DNA of 64,000 bases from the NCBI RefSeq assembly GCF_027812955.1, contig NZ_JAPYZV010000001.1, positions 584,664 to 648,663 of the forward strand. The letters are read 5' to 3'. The stretch comes from Pedococcus sp. 5OH_020 (GTDB lineage: Bacteria; Actinomycetota; Actinomycetes; Actinomycetales; Dermatophilaceae). The notes under the pieces are model-generated. The model saw nothing but the letters and a program-made list of their open reading frames with translations, did no database searches and was not told the DNA's origin. Every line of letters begins with the position of its first letter. The stretch's first letter is position 1. The position numbers were made by a program, and so were the translations under genes. Shown here one piece after another: positions 51,308-59,826 of this stretch.

Positions 51308-51527
51308 GCAAGGCCGCCCTGGGGAGGCGCCAGTCGCAAGGATGGACGACCATGCAAGGCCCTGGCGAGGGACTGGCGCGCGCTGTCGGCGCCGCAGCTG
51401 TCAGTAGGTAGTAGCGGCGGGCTGGACGTCCCTCGACGCGGGGGTCGATGTCCTCCCAGCTCCAGCGTTGCTTCGAATCCTCGGCCCCCGCAACCTTACT
51501 GCTGGGGGGGCCGAGGCGTGGGGGTAC

Positions 51528-51974
51528 TTACCCCACGTTCATCGGCGTGCTGATGCGCGTCAAGGTGCCATTTGAGTCGTAGAACTGCTGGCCCAGGATG
51601 CGCACTCCGGTCCAGTAGCCGGTAGCGATGACAATGCAGCTGTTGTACAGAAGCCCATTCCACCGGTAGGCGTTCCAGCAGGCCCCGTACATGTCGTTCC
51701 GGAACCATGCGTCGCAGGTCCCTCGGTCCGCCCAATGGTAGGCGTAGCAGCCGTCATGGTGGTTGCAAGCGTAGGTGAAGCTGACCGAGGGCATAGGGTA
51801 ATCCGTTACCCTCGTGCAGCCGTTGTGCGGCCACGGGTACTGAGTCGTCCATGCAGAGGAGGACTCGGCCGAGGCCGGCGTCGCGGACGCGAGCATGATT
51901 CCCGTGAGCGCCAGCAGCATTATGAGCGCAGCGGTGACGCGTTTTCGTCGGGGCTGGCCGGCAGGTGTGTGCAT
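51528..51974 (-). CDS. Secreted prokaryotic phospholipase A2
   Basis: 148 residues from ATG 51974 (GGAGG 5 nt upstream; ATG 51989 is also in frame). A signal peptide (RRKRVTAALIMLLALTGIML, cleavage after TPASA) precedes the mature domain. NGCTRVTDYPMPSVSFTYAC, NHHDGCYAYHWADRG and CDAWFRNDMYGAC contain the His-Asp catalytic pair and paired cysteines of the prokaryotic PLA2 family (Streptomyces-type). The enzyme should cleave the sn-2 ester of phospholipids outside the cell. It lies just left of the lipid cluster, but separately. Confidence 0.82.
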   Translation of the reverse strand: MHTPAGQPRRKRVTAALIMLLALTGIMLASATPASAESSSAWTTQYPWPHNGCTRVTDYPMPSVSFTYACNHHDGCYAYHWADRGTCDAWFRNDMYGACWNAYRWNGLLYNSCIVIATGYWTGVRILGQQFYDSNGTLTRISTPMNVG

Positions 51975-52271
51975 GAATGCCTCCATCAAAGTGCTGTCGC
52001 TCCGGTAGCAACGGGTCCGAGGACTCTCTCAGTGCTGAGTAGAGGTGGACTCCGTCAAACAGATGAGCCCCGGGGGGGGCCTGCTGGACAACTGCCGATG
52101 ATGGCCCCTCTGAACGGCGAGGACAAGGTTGGCTGCATTCCAGCTACCCCGCGAGAGCCGGGCAGGTGGCCAGGCTCGTCACTTTGCATAACCTCCCAGC
52201 CTCGCACGTGGGGATGCACCACATGGTCACGCTTGGTCGCTATACTCAAGACCGGTTCGACTAGGGGGGAA

Positions 52272-52871
52272 ATGGCAAACCACGGCGTCTCAGATCGCGA
52301 GCTCGTGGTCCTTCTTGACGATCAGTGCCAGCCTGTCGGGACGGCACCCAAGTCCACGGTGCACGGACGGACAACTCCCCTTCATCTAGCATTCTCGTGT
52401 CACGTCGTGACTGAGGACGGGTATGTCCTCGTCACGCGTCGTGCCTCGACGAAGGCAGCCTTTCCCGGGGTCTGGACGAATGCCTTCTGTGGACACCCCT
52501 GGCCAGGTGAGGATCTCGCCGACGCTGTCCGTCGACGTGGGCAGCAAGAGCTGGGTCTTGCGGTCGACAGGCTGCGGCTCGTGATGCCGCAGTACCGGTA
52601 TCATGCTGTCGACGATCAGGGGATCATGGAGAACGAGTTGTGTCCGGTCTTTGTGGCGGGCGTGCGTTCTAGGGCGGTCGCGCCTGCCCGGTCGGAGGTC
52701 AGCGATCACGCGTGGATCCCGGTACGGCACCTCGGGGAGGTGGCACGGACCTCCCCGTTCCTGCTTAGTCCGTGGTCCGCAGAGCAGATCCGTTTCCTGA
52801 TCGACCTGCAGCAGCCGTCGGAGTCCTTCTCTGGCCTTCTTGGCGGTAGAGGGGCGGTTCCGGACCACTAG
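52272..52871 (+). CDS. idi: Isopentenyl-diphosphate delta-isomerase, type I
   Basis: 199 residues from ATG 52272. Nudix-fold isomerase: LHLAFSCHVVTEDGYVLVTR, WTNAFCGHPWPGEDL with the active-site cysteine, RRRGQQELGL and GIMENELCPVFVAGV with the metal-binding Glu-x-Glu. It interconverts IPP and DMAPP, the starting units of isoprenoids. It converges with ubiA, their stop codons overlapping. In actinobacteria idi often accompanies carotenoid or terpenoid genes, which fits this cluster. A GGGGGGA stretch lies just before the start. Confidence 0.94.
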   Translation: MANHGVSDRELVVLLDDQCQPVGTAPKSTVHGRTTPLHLAFSCHVVTEDGYVLVTRRASTKAAFPGVWTNAFCGHPWPGEDLADAVRRRGQQELGLAVDRLRLVMPQYRYHAVDDQGIMENELCPVFVAGVRSRAVAPARSEVSDHAWIPVRHLGEVARTSPFLLSPWSAEQIRFLIDLQQPSESFSGLLGGRGAVPDH

Positions 52872-53788
52872 GACGCGAGGTGGACCCAGAGGGCGGCAAG
52901 CCCGGGAAGCCACGCGAGAACCATTGAACGCAACATCCGCGTCACCGCTTCAGCCGACGTCGTGACGGGTAGAAGAAAGGCTGCGGCCGCGACGGGGACG
53001 AGGCAGCCGGTTAGCATGACGACAAAGTAGGCTGGATGTTCGTGGAAGCGCAGCGGGACGGCGACCGCAACGCAGGCATAGACAACTACGAGGAACCTGA
53101 AGAGGTTGCCGGTCTTCAGCTGGCCTGCCGCGGTACCGACCGTGACGCACCCGACCGCGCGGTCCCCTTCGATGTCACGGATGGTCTTAAGCACTTCGTA
53201 AGCGAACATGTACAAGAGAATCAGTAGCGATCCCGACAGTGCCCGTCCCAAGGCGCCGTGAGCGATCGCCACGCCGTAGGTCAGTGGAAATGCGGCGAGC
53301 GTCGCCACCGTGGCGTTGCCAGCGAGAACCGTGCTCTTGATCGCCAGCGAATACACGACGGATACCAGGAGTAGCGCCGTCCCGAGAGCCATGCCGCCCG
53401 GCCCAACGGCCGAGGATGCTATTCCGCCCACGGCACACAAGACGGCGAGGACGACGGCATCGCGGCGGTCGACGGCACCGGAGGGCAGCGGACGCGCGGG
53501 GCTGCTGATTGCGTCGGCCGCCTGGTCGACGAGGTCGTTCACGACGTTGGCCACGGCGATGATGAAGAAGATGCAGGCGGCGCCTGCGAGCACGGACGCC
53601 ATGTGCAGTGCCCTAGTACCAGCGGTGCATGCACCACCGACCACGACCTGCGCCGCGCCAGCGCTGGCTGCGACTGGCCGAATTAGAGTCAACAGACCGC
53701 GTACACAGGCGCTGCGTGACCTCGGACCTCGCGCCCCAGATGCCACGATCACTTGACACGTCCTCATAGAAGGGTCGTCGACGGGCAT
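52868..53788 (-). CDS. UbiA-family prenyltransferase
   Basis: 306 residues, about eight membrane helices. The first Asp-rich motif is NVVNDLVDQAAD (N-D-x-x-D-x-x-x-D) near residue 82 and the second is KTIRDIEGDRAVG near 206. Such enzymes transfer a prenyl diphosphate chain to an aromatic or glyceryl-phosphate acceptor in the membrane; some act as terpene cyclases. The sequence recalls the digeranylgeranylglyceryl-phosphate synthase-type subgroup but I cannot prove the acceptor. It is the last gene of a minus-strand operon, 20 nt after the preceding gene. Confidence 0.85.
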   Translation of the reverse strand: MPVDDPSMRTCQVIVASGARGPRSRSACVRGLLTLIRPVAASAGAAQVVVGGACTAGTRALHMASVLAGAACIFFIIAVANVVNDLVDQAADAISSPARPLPSGAVDRRDAVVLAVLCAVGGIASSAVGPGGMALGTALLLVSVVYSLAIKSTVLAGNATVATLAAFPLTYGVAIAHGALGRALSGSLLILLYMFAYEVLKTIRDIEGDRAVGCVTVGTAAGQLKTGNLFRFLVVVYACVAVAVPLRFHEHPAYFVVMLTGCLVPVAAAAFLLPVTTSAEAVTRMLRSMVLAWLPGLAALWVHLAS

Positions 53789-53808
53789 CGAGAGCCGAGG
53801 CCACCCGC

Positions 53809-54813
53809 TCAGCGCCCAGGCTCGCCTGGAGGATTGCTTACATGACGTACCGCTCGAGGATCGGACGTCCCGCTCCGACCCCTAACGGATCTGATCATGG
53901 TGAGGTCCGCAAGCAGGCGCAAGTCCAAGGATGCGACGTGGTAATAGTGGGCCAAGAATCCGTCCATGAACTCGTCGAAGGTGTCCGGCGCGTGACGGAT
54001 CCACCAGTCGACGCTTAGACGCTGGCTGGTGCCGCCGACGGACTCGAAGGCAGCCCGTTCGGTCGGTCGCTCCGAAAGCAGTGCGAGGAGCAAGTTGTAC
54101 CGGCCCTCGGTGTGATCCGCCGTGACGTCGATCAACTCGTCGGCGTACTTGGCCGCGACTCCCAAGTGGAAGCTGTCCCTCAGTGCATTGCGCGGTGCGC
54201 GGACGTCGTGGACTTCGCTGACCAGCCGACAGAGTCGTTCGAGGTAGCCGCCAGAATCTAGGAGGATACTCTGCGCCTGGGTCCGCGGCGTGACGACGAA
54301 GCCAGGCGACGTCGCCAGGCGAACGTATCTAGCGTAGTCATCCAGGAAGTCGGGGAGGTCCATGAATTCTGCGACTCGCGACGCGAACCTGCGACTGGCC
54401 GCGAGCCGCTGCCAGCTGATCACGCACGAGCGTACGAGGTGCTGATCGAGGATCACGTCGAGGTCGAGCGGAGCGCCGAGCGCCAACCGGTGCTCGAACT
54501 CCTTGTTGAAGGCCGCCATCAGCCGGATGTAAGCGACCGCTACTAGTCCGGCGTCCCTGGTTAATCGTGTGCCGAGCAGCCGGCTCAGCCCGGACACGTA
54601 ACCGTCGATCCATAGATCCAGAGCGGCTGCGGAGTGCCGACCGACCGCGCCGACGCAAAGGCGCGTCGGCCGCTCCAGTGCAAGATCACGCCGGTAGGGG
54701 CGACGGAAAAGGTGCTCGAGGTACTTGGGCGCCAGCCGCAGGGCGAGACCCACCATCGACCGCGAGGTGAGGTCTGACCAGTAGGCGGCCGCGCGATCGG
54801 CATCGGTGCGCAT
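53809..54813 (-). CDS. Isoprenoid-synthase-like protein B (degenerate first motif)
   Basis: 334 residues from ATG 54813, which overlaps the stop of the upstream gene by one base (TGATG). It is homologous to the proteins at 54813-55778 and 58855-59808. The helical body contains YIRLMAAFNKEFEHRL where the paralogues have an Asp-rich motif, and FHLGVAAKYADELIDVTADH where they have D-D-L-x-D-x-x-x-D. The first aspartate is replaced by Asn and the second motif is altered, so metal binding is doubtful. It may be a non-catalytic partner or a changed enzyme. The family assignment (head-to-head isoprenoid synthase fold) is inferred from paralogues. Confidence 0.55.
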   Translation of the reverse strand: MRTDADRAAAYWSDLTSRSMVGLALRLAPKYLEHLFRRPYRRDLALERPTRLCVGAVGRHSAAALDLWIDGYVSGLSRLLGTRLTRDAGLVAVAYIRLMAAFNKEFEHRLALGAPLDLDVILDQHLVRSCVISWQRLAASRRFASRVAEFMDLPDFLDDYARYVRLATSPGFVVTPRTQAQSILLDSGGYLERLCRLVSEVHDVRAPRNALRDSFHLGVAAKYADELIDVTADHTEGRYNLLLALLSERPTERAAFESVGGTSQRLSVDWWIRHAPDTFDEFMDGFLAHYYHVASLDLRLLADLTMIRSVRGRSGTSDPRAVRHVSNPPGEPGR

Positions 54814-55778
54814 CAGACGGGCTCCGGAGCTCTTCGGATAGGCTTGTCCCAATACCGCCTACTTCCGACCAGGGCCCAGTTCAGGTCCAAGGGCAGCCTG
54901 AACGCGGGCGTCTCGAGGGAGCTGTAATGCTCGAGCGTCAACTTCACATACTCGTCGTGACTGCGCGGGCAGTGGGATTCAAGCCACGCCAGGGACAATC
55001 TTGGATTCTCACTCGCGGCCGCCGTTAGTCGCTGGCGCTCCAGCGGGTGGCACTCCGTTGCGGCGTGATACAGATTGGGGACGCCGGCGCGGAGGTCCTC
55101 ACCGACGTCTCGAAGGTCATCGAGGAACTTTCCGGCCAGGCCCACGGACCGGAACTGCGCCCGGCAGCTTACGGTCGGCTCGTGCTGATTCGCAATAGCC
55201 AGGATGTCGTGGAGCGTCTCGAATACCATTCCCGAGTCGAAGTCTACGAGTGCCGCCGTCGACGGGAGGTCCAGCAACTGGCTGGCGGCCTCCTCCCGTC
55301 GCCTGAACTCTTGGTAGTACCTGCGGAATCGGTCTTCGACAAGGGCGACGACGGCCGCGCCATTAGGCAGGCACTGGCAGTAGGAGACGAAGCCGTCCCA
55401 GACGTCGGATACCGCTCTGTGGCCGCGAACCGCTTCGAATTCTGCGGACTCGGGCCTGTGACGAAGTCGCTCGAACTCTTGATCGAAGGTGAAGATGTAG
55501 ATCATGAAGAGCGTCATCGCGAATCCTGTTGCGGGCGAGACCGTCAGGCCCGTGAAGCCTGTATAGGCTCGGATCATCATGTCACAGTAGATGTCGTGAG
55601 TGCACGTACGGATCTCCTCGGCGGTGCACTCACGCCACAGGCGGTCGGCGATCGACGAGCGGCGGAACGCTTTCACGACTTTGTGCCGGTATGCGAAGGG
55701 CGCGGTCTTGAGGTAGGCGCGGTAGCGAAAGGAACGAGACAAGAGTGTACGGACGTCCGCCTCCGCGCGACCGCGCAT
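54813..55778 (-). CDS. Isoprenoid-synthase-like protein A
   Basis: 321 residues from ATG 55778 (GAGAGG upstream). All-helical, with FTFDQEFERLR near residue 100 and GLAGKFLDDLRDVGEDLRAG with VPNLYHAA near 225. The second element closely follows the phytoene/squalene synthase motif (R-D-V-G-E-D, then N/Y-L), which binds magnesium-diphosphate. The first motif is D-x-E-x-E rather than D-D-x-x-D. I infer an isoprenoid diphosphate synthase or cyclase of an unusual family. It is first in the operon with protein B and ubiA, and divergent from the DUF2236 gene. Confidence 0.6.
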   Translation of the reverse strand: MRGRAEADVRTLLSRSFRYRAYLKTAPFAYRHKVVKAFRRSSIADRLWRECTAEEIRTCTHDIYCDMMIRAYTGFTGLTVSPATGFAMTLFMIYIFTFDQEFERLRHRPESAEFEAVRGHRAVSDVWDGFVSYCQCLPNGAAVVALVEDRFRRYYQEFRRREEAASQLLDLPSTAALVDFDSGMVFETLHDILAIANQHEPTVSCRAQFRSVGLAGKFLDDLRDVGEDLRAGVPNLYHAATECHPLERQRLTAAASENPRLSLAWLESHCPRSHDEYVKLTLEHYSSLETPAFRLPLDLNWALVGSRRYWDKPIRRAPEPV

Positions 55779-56047
55779 ATGTCCTCTCCGTCGGACGTCT
55801 GCAGGGCGATCGTCTCCCAAGTCTCTCCAGTGCTGCAATCGCGCTCGTGCTCCCGAGGTCTCGATGATTCACGTGTCAACGTCCAGCCCCTTCGGCAGTC
55901 GAGGGCGTCGACATCGGCATTCGCGATTCTCCACCACACGTCATTGTGAGGTTATCGCGGTTCTGGGTCGAGTTAGTAGAAGACATCCGGGTACGCTGGG
56001 GATCGACCATTTCGCCCGCAGGTCGCGTACTGGCTTGGAGAACCGTG
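55779..56047. promoter_or_regulatory. Divergent promoter region of the lipid cluster
   Basis: About 270 nt between the starts of synthase-like A (minus strand) and the DUF2236 oxygenase (plus strand). It must hold both promoters. I could not single out clear -35/-10 boxes or an operator. Confidence 0.4.
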
Positions 56048-56923
56048 ATGATTCACGCCGCCGACGGTGACATGCGCGTGTCATCATCCGGTCTCTTGCC
56101 CGCGGACGGGCCTGCACTGTCGATGCTGTGTCGCCGTTCAGTGTTGTACGGGGGTGGGTTACGGGCGATGCTTCTTCAGGCGGTCCATCCTGACGTCGCT
56201 GCTGCCGTCGAGAGCACCGGCGAATACCTGCAAGAGCCCTGGGCGCGTCACGCGAGAACTGTCGAGACGACTCTGCGCGTCCTCCTGGGGGAGCGCCAGG
56301 ACGCCCTTGCGGCCGTGCGTCGCGTAAACGCCCTTCACGCTGCGGTGAGCTTGGAGGATAAACTCGGAAACCGCTCCTTCCCCGCGAAGGATTCCGATCT
56401 TCTCCTGTGGGTCCACGTCTCTCTAGTCTCCAGTTTTCTGGTCTTCGAGAGCCTGACCGTGGGCCGCCTGTCACCTCGGGAGCGCGACCTGGTGTGCGAG
56501 GAACTTGGTGTCGTGGGCCGCCTTCTCGGCGTGGATTGCGCGAGCCTCCCCAGAACCGTGGCGGACATCGACGAGTACGTCTCTGCGATCGTGTCCACCG
56601 GCGACCTCTGCGCCACCGCCAGTTCGGACATCCTGTGTAGAACGCTGACACGCGAGGCGCCGCTGCGGGTCCGGATCCTGATGCGCCCCCTCTTCGACAC
56701 GGCCCTGGCGACGCTGCCGGATCAGGTCCGGCTCCTCTACCCGTCCGACCTTCAGGGTCTCGTCGGGCGATGGACTCGTCGCCCGTCTGCGTCCGTCCTT
56801 CGAGGAGCGAACCGAATCCTCCCTGGCCGCCTCACGGCCGTGCGTCGTCCTTCCGCTCGGCGCGGCAGTTGGCAGGGGGCGCGGTCGCCCGCCGACGTGA
56901 GCCAGGGGCCGGATCATTCGTGA
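56048..56923 (+). CDS. DUF2236 (MpaB/rubber-oxygenase type) oxygenase
   Basis: 291 residues from ATG 56048 (GGAG 7 nt upstream; the frame is open to GTG 55946). VLYGGGLRAMLLQAVHPDVA, EYLQEPWARHARTVETTLRV, LAAVRRVNALHAAV and SDLLLWVHVSLVSSFLVFES match the DUF2236 core, a helical haem-binding fold found in MpaB (cleavage of a farnesyl side chain in mycophenolic acid synthesis) and latex oxygenases. The conserved histidines in these blocks are candidate haem ligands. It is the first gene of the plus-strand operon; its stop overlaps the cdsA start (GTGA). Likely role: oxidise or cleave the isoprenoid chain. Confidence 0.78.
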   Translation: MIHAADGDMRVSSSGLLPADGPALSMLCRRSVLYGGGLRAMLLQAVHPDVAAAVESTGEYLQEPWARHARTVETTLRVLLGERQDALAAVRRVNALHAAVSLEDKLGNRSFPAKDSDLLLWVHVSLVSSFLVFESLTVGRLSPRERDLVCEELGVVGRLLGVDCASLPRTVADIDEYVSAIVSTGDLCATASSDILCRTLTREAPLRVRILMRPLFDTALATLPDQVRLLYPSDLQGLVGRWTRRPSASVLRGANRILPGRLTAVRRPSARRGSWQGARSPADVSQGPDHS

Positions 56924-57849
56924 TCCACTCGCCTGCCCGGGACGCACTCTTCCTGCCGCTACTGCTTCGCGTCTCGTTGGCTCTGGCCGTCCTGCTCGTC
57001 TTGGCTGTGTTCCGGGAATGGCGTCGACGCACGTTTCCTGAACGCAGGTCGCTTCTGGTGCCGGTGCTCGTGGCAACCTGCCTGTCGCTGGGCATCCTGG
57101 TCGCTCTCTTCTCCGGTGATGCCGCAGTCGTGCTGTTGGTCGGCCTCTTGTGCTATCTGTGCAACCGCGAGTACGCCGGGATCACTGGCCTCCCCCTGCA
57201 CTGCGACATCCTCCTCCACGGAGGTGCTGCGTGTGGTGTCGTAGCGGCAGCCTCGGGCCGTGGACAGTTGTTCACGAGCATCCCGTTCCTCGTCTTCGTC
57301 ATTGCCGTCGTCGTCCGGGTCGCCACGGACACTGTCGAGGGCAGCGAGCAGCACATCGGGCGATTGCTCATCGGGACGTGTTACGTGACGCTCCCATTGT
57401 GCTCCTGGGTCTACGCAGCGAACCGGCTACCGGGCGGCCGGAGCCTGCTGCTCCTGGTGCTTCCCTGCGCTTGGCTGTCTGACATGTGCGGTTATACGAT
57501 CGGAAGGACCTATGGTGGTCCGCGACTGGCGCCTCGGACCAGTCCGAACAAGACTTGGTCGGGAGCGTCTGCTAGCGTCGTGGGCGCTGCGGTCGGCGCG
57601 CCTATGATCGGCGCGGCACTGCCGTTGCACGCAGGCGTCGTCACGCTCGCGGCGTTTGGCGCGGTCGTCGGCGTTCTCGCCATCGTCAGCGATCTGGTGG
57701 AAAGCTTGGTCAAGCGCTCGCACGGTGTCAAGGACGCGGGCACTCTCCTGCCCGGCTTCGGGGGAGTTCTGGACCGGTTCGACTCGATGCTCCTGCCAGT
57801 GCCGCTGGCTATTCCGCTCGCCGCAGCGCTACACGTCCTCGGACCGTGA
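56920..57849 (+). CDS. cdsA: CdsA-type CTP:phosphatidate cytidylyltransferase
   Basis: 309 residues from GTG 56920 (overlaps upstream stop). About eight membrane helices. The CdsA signature is clear near the C-terminus: DLVESLVKRSHGVKDAGTLL then PGFGGVLDRFDSMLL (S-x-x-K-R-x4-K-D-x-G-x-x-L-P-G-x-G-G-x-x-D-R-x-D). It activates a lipid phosphate with CTP to a CDP-lipid. A biosynthetic locus with its own cdsA suggests a special substrate, for example a prenylated or unusual phosphatidic acid, rather than the housekeeping pathway. Confidence 0.88.
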   Translation: MIHSPARDALFLPLLLRVSLALAVLLVLAVFREWRRRTFPERRSLLVPVLVATCLSLGILVALFSGDAAVVLLVGLLCYLCNREYAGITGLPLHCDILLHGGAACGVVAAASGRGQLFTSIPFLVFVIAVVVRVATDTVEGSEQHIGRLLIGTCYVTLPLCSWVYAANRLPGGRSLLLLVLPCAWLSDMCGYTIGRTYGGPRLAPRTSPNKTWSGASASVVGAAVGAPMIGAALPLHAGVVTLAAFGAVVGVLAIVSDLVESLVKRSHGVKDAGTLLPGFGGVLDRFDSMLLPVPLAIPLAAALHVLGP

Positions 57850-58850
57850 GCATGGTGACAATGCCACGACGGGTGGCGGTGGTGGTGAACCCCGCGGCGG
57901 GAAGGTGCGCGGCTGACTGCCTGGACCGCGTGCGGCGGGCCTTGTCGGCGAGGACAGAGGTGACGCCTCACGTGCTGCGAACCACGGTCATTCAAACAGG
58001 AGCCGCGGTGACGAGGGAGGCGCTGGCGGAAGGCGCCGATCTGGTGATCGCCTGTGGCGGGGACGGAACAGTGATGGCCTGCGCCGATGCTTTGCTGGGT
58101 TCTGGCATCCCACTCGGGATCATCCCGGCGGGCACAGGCAACATCCTGGCTTCCAGCCTGGGCATCCCCGCGCAGCCGGAGGCTGCGCTCGCGGTGGCAC
58201 TTGGCGTCGGACGCGTCCAGGTGGACGTGTGCCGAGTCGGAGCCGGCGCCCCGTTCTTCGCCGGGAGCATCGGGGCCACCGCCCTCGTGATGCGAGATGC
58301 GTCCCGGCGATCGAAGAAGCGGTTTGGGATGGCGGCCTACGGACTGTCAACCGTCAGGCATCTGTTCGACGGCCCGCGGGAGTTCAGGGTTACGTGCGCC
58401 GACGAGGCCGAGCGCCTGGTCTGTGCAGACGCCGTCCTCGTGGGCAACTACGCGAGACTTGTGCGCAGCGTCCGTCTAGCGACCCCGCGAGTCGACGACG
58501 GTGTCATCGAGGTGGGCGTTCTTCGTTTCGACGCAAGGTGGCGGCGATCGGCAGACCAGTCGGCAGGGCGCCGCCACGTGATCGAGTGGCAACAGTGCCG
58601 CGGGAGCGTCCGCGTGGAGTGCGCCTCCGGCACGGCTTTCGAACGGGATGGGGACTGGGCAGGCCCTTGGCCCGGCGGGGTGGTCACGGTGACGTCCGGT
58701 CAGCTGTCGGTGTGTGCGCCCACGTGGGCGCAGGAGCCGGGACCGCGGACGTTGGCCGGCATGCTCTTCGCCGACCTGCGGAGTAAGTTGCCGCGACCGC
58801 CAGCTGATCGGCTCTCGTCACGATCACGCGACCGCACGACGGGGGTGTGA
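57846..58850 (+). CDS. Diacylglycerol-kinase-type lipid kinase
   Basis: 334 residues from GTG 57846 (GTGA overlap with cdsA). The DAGK catalytic domain shows VAVVVNPAAGR, LVIACGGDGTVMACADAL and LGIIPAGTGNILASSLGI (nucleotide-binding G-G-D-G-T and P-A-G-T-G-N). The second lobe has VDDGVIEVGVL. The enzyme phosphorylates a lipid alcohol (diacylglycerol, sphingosine-like or prenyl alcohol) using ATP. Directly before it is cdsA: the kinase product would be the natural CdsA substrate. Confidence 0.88.
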   Translation: MSMVTMPRRVAVVVNPAAGRCAADCLDRVRRALSARTEVTPHVLRTTVIQTGAAVTREALAEGADLVIACGGDGTVMACADALLGSGIPLGIIPAGTGNILASSLGIPAQPEAALAVALGVGRVQVDVCRVGAGAPFFAGSIGATALVMRDASRRSKKRFGMAAYGLSTVRHLFDGPREFRVTCADEAERLVCADAVLVGNYARLVRSVRLATPRVDDGVIEVGVLRFDARWRRSADQSAGRRHVIEWQQCRGSVRVECASGTAFERDGDWAGPWPGGVVTVTSGQLSVCAPTWAQEPGPRTLAGMLFADLRSKLPRPPADRLSSRSRDRTTGV

Positions 58851-58854
58851 CGGC

Positions 58855-59808
58855 TTGTCTCTGGAGCCCTTCCTCACGCGCCGATTCCGGTACTGGACAG
58901 CGCTGCGCGCCACCCCATACATCTACACGTACGGGATGCGGCGGCGATTTCGTACCTACCCGCAGGCACATCGTGCGCTGGAAGGCGTACAGAACCCGGA
59001 GATGAAGCGAACGGCGCACGACGTGTACTGCGCCATGTTCCTGCGCGCCTACCATCAAGCAACGAAGATGCGGCTGAACCCCTTGACCGGCTTGGCAGTG
59101 ACGCTGTTCACCGCGTTCATGTACGCCTTGGACGACGAGTACGAGACCCGGCAACTCAGGACGCAAGAGCCGACAGACCTCCGATCCGTGATGTCAGGCG
59201 CCGGCGTGAGCGAGGTCTGGGAGGCATTGAGGCGCTACTGTAGCGAGGCGGGTTGTTGGGAGGCGGTTCGCAGGGAGATCATCGACAACTTCCTCGACCG
59301 CTGGTTCGAGGATTACCGCAAGCATGTGGAAACGCTGCGACGAAGCGAGGGAGGGTTGGACTCGGCCCTGGCCCTGGTCGAGATCGACTCGGGCCACTCA
59401 CTTCGGTGCGCGTATCGAGTGATCCGTGCCTTCAACGGTCACGAACACGACAGCGCTTGTGAGGAGCAGTTCGGAGTCATGGGCGTTGGAGGGAAGTTCA
59501 TGGACGACCTCTCGGACTTCAGGGAGGACGTCATGGCCGGCGCGCCGAACCTGCTCTGGTCGTTCCTGGCTGAGGAGCCAAGGGAGCGGAACATCGCGGA
59601 CGCCGCCGTGACTGGTGCCGACCTGCTGACACCGGCGTGGTGGCGCACCAACTGCCCGATGACGTACCGACGCTACAGCGAGGCGATCATCCACTACCGG
59701 CGTAGGGTGGTGGTCCCGGGTCTGGTACTGACCCTGGACCTCTTTCTGGCGCTGCTCGGGACGGATCGCTTCTGGCGGACCTCCACAGTGCGCACGCGTG
59801 GAGGCTAG
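58855..59808 (+). CDS. Isoprenoid-synthase-like protein C
   Basis: 317 residues from TTG 58855, 4 nt after the kinase stop. TRRFRYWTALRATPYIYTYG aligns with the start of protein A. Near residue 90 FMYALDDEYETRQLR gives the best first Asp motif of the three (D-D-E-x-E). Near 210-230 GVGGKFMDDLSDFREDVMAG and APNLL repeat the second motif. It is therefore the most likely active member. No signal peptide; soluble. It ends 18 nt from the convergent phosphatidyltransferase gene. Confidence 0.6.
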   Translation: MSLEPFLTRRFRYWTALRATPYIYTYGMRRRFRTYPQAHRALEGVQNPEMKRTAHDVYCAMFLRAYHQATKMRLNPLTGLAVTLFTAFMYALDDEYETRQLRTQEPTDLRSVMSGAGVSEVWEALRRYCSEAGCWEAVRREIIDNFLDRWFEDYRKHVETLRRSEGGLDSALALVEIDSGHSLRCAYRVIRAFNGHEHDSACEEQFGVMGVGGKFMDDLSDFREDVMAGAPNLLWSFLAEEPRERNIADAAVTGADLLTPAWWRTNCPMTYRRYSEAIIHYRRRVVVPGLVLTLDLFLALLGTDRFWRTSTVRTRGG

Positions 59809-59826
59809 GGCGGCCGCATGAAGAGG

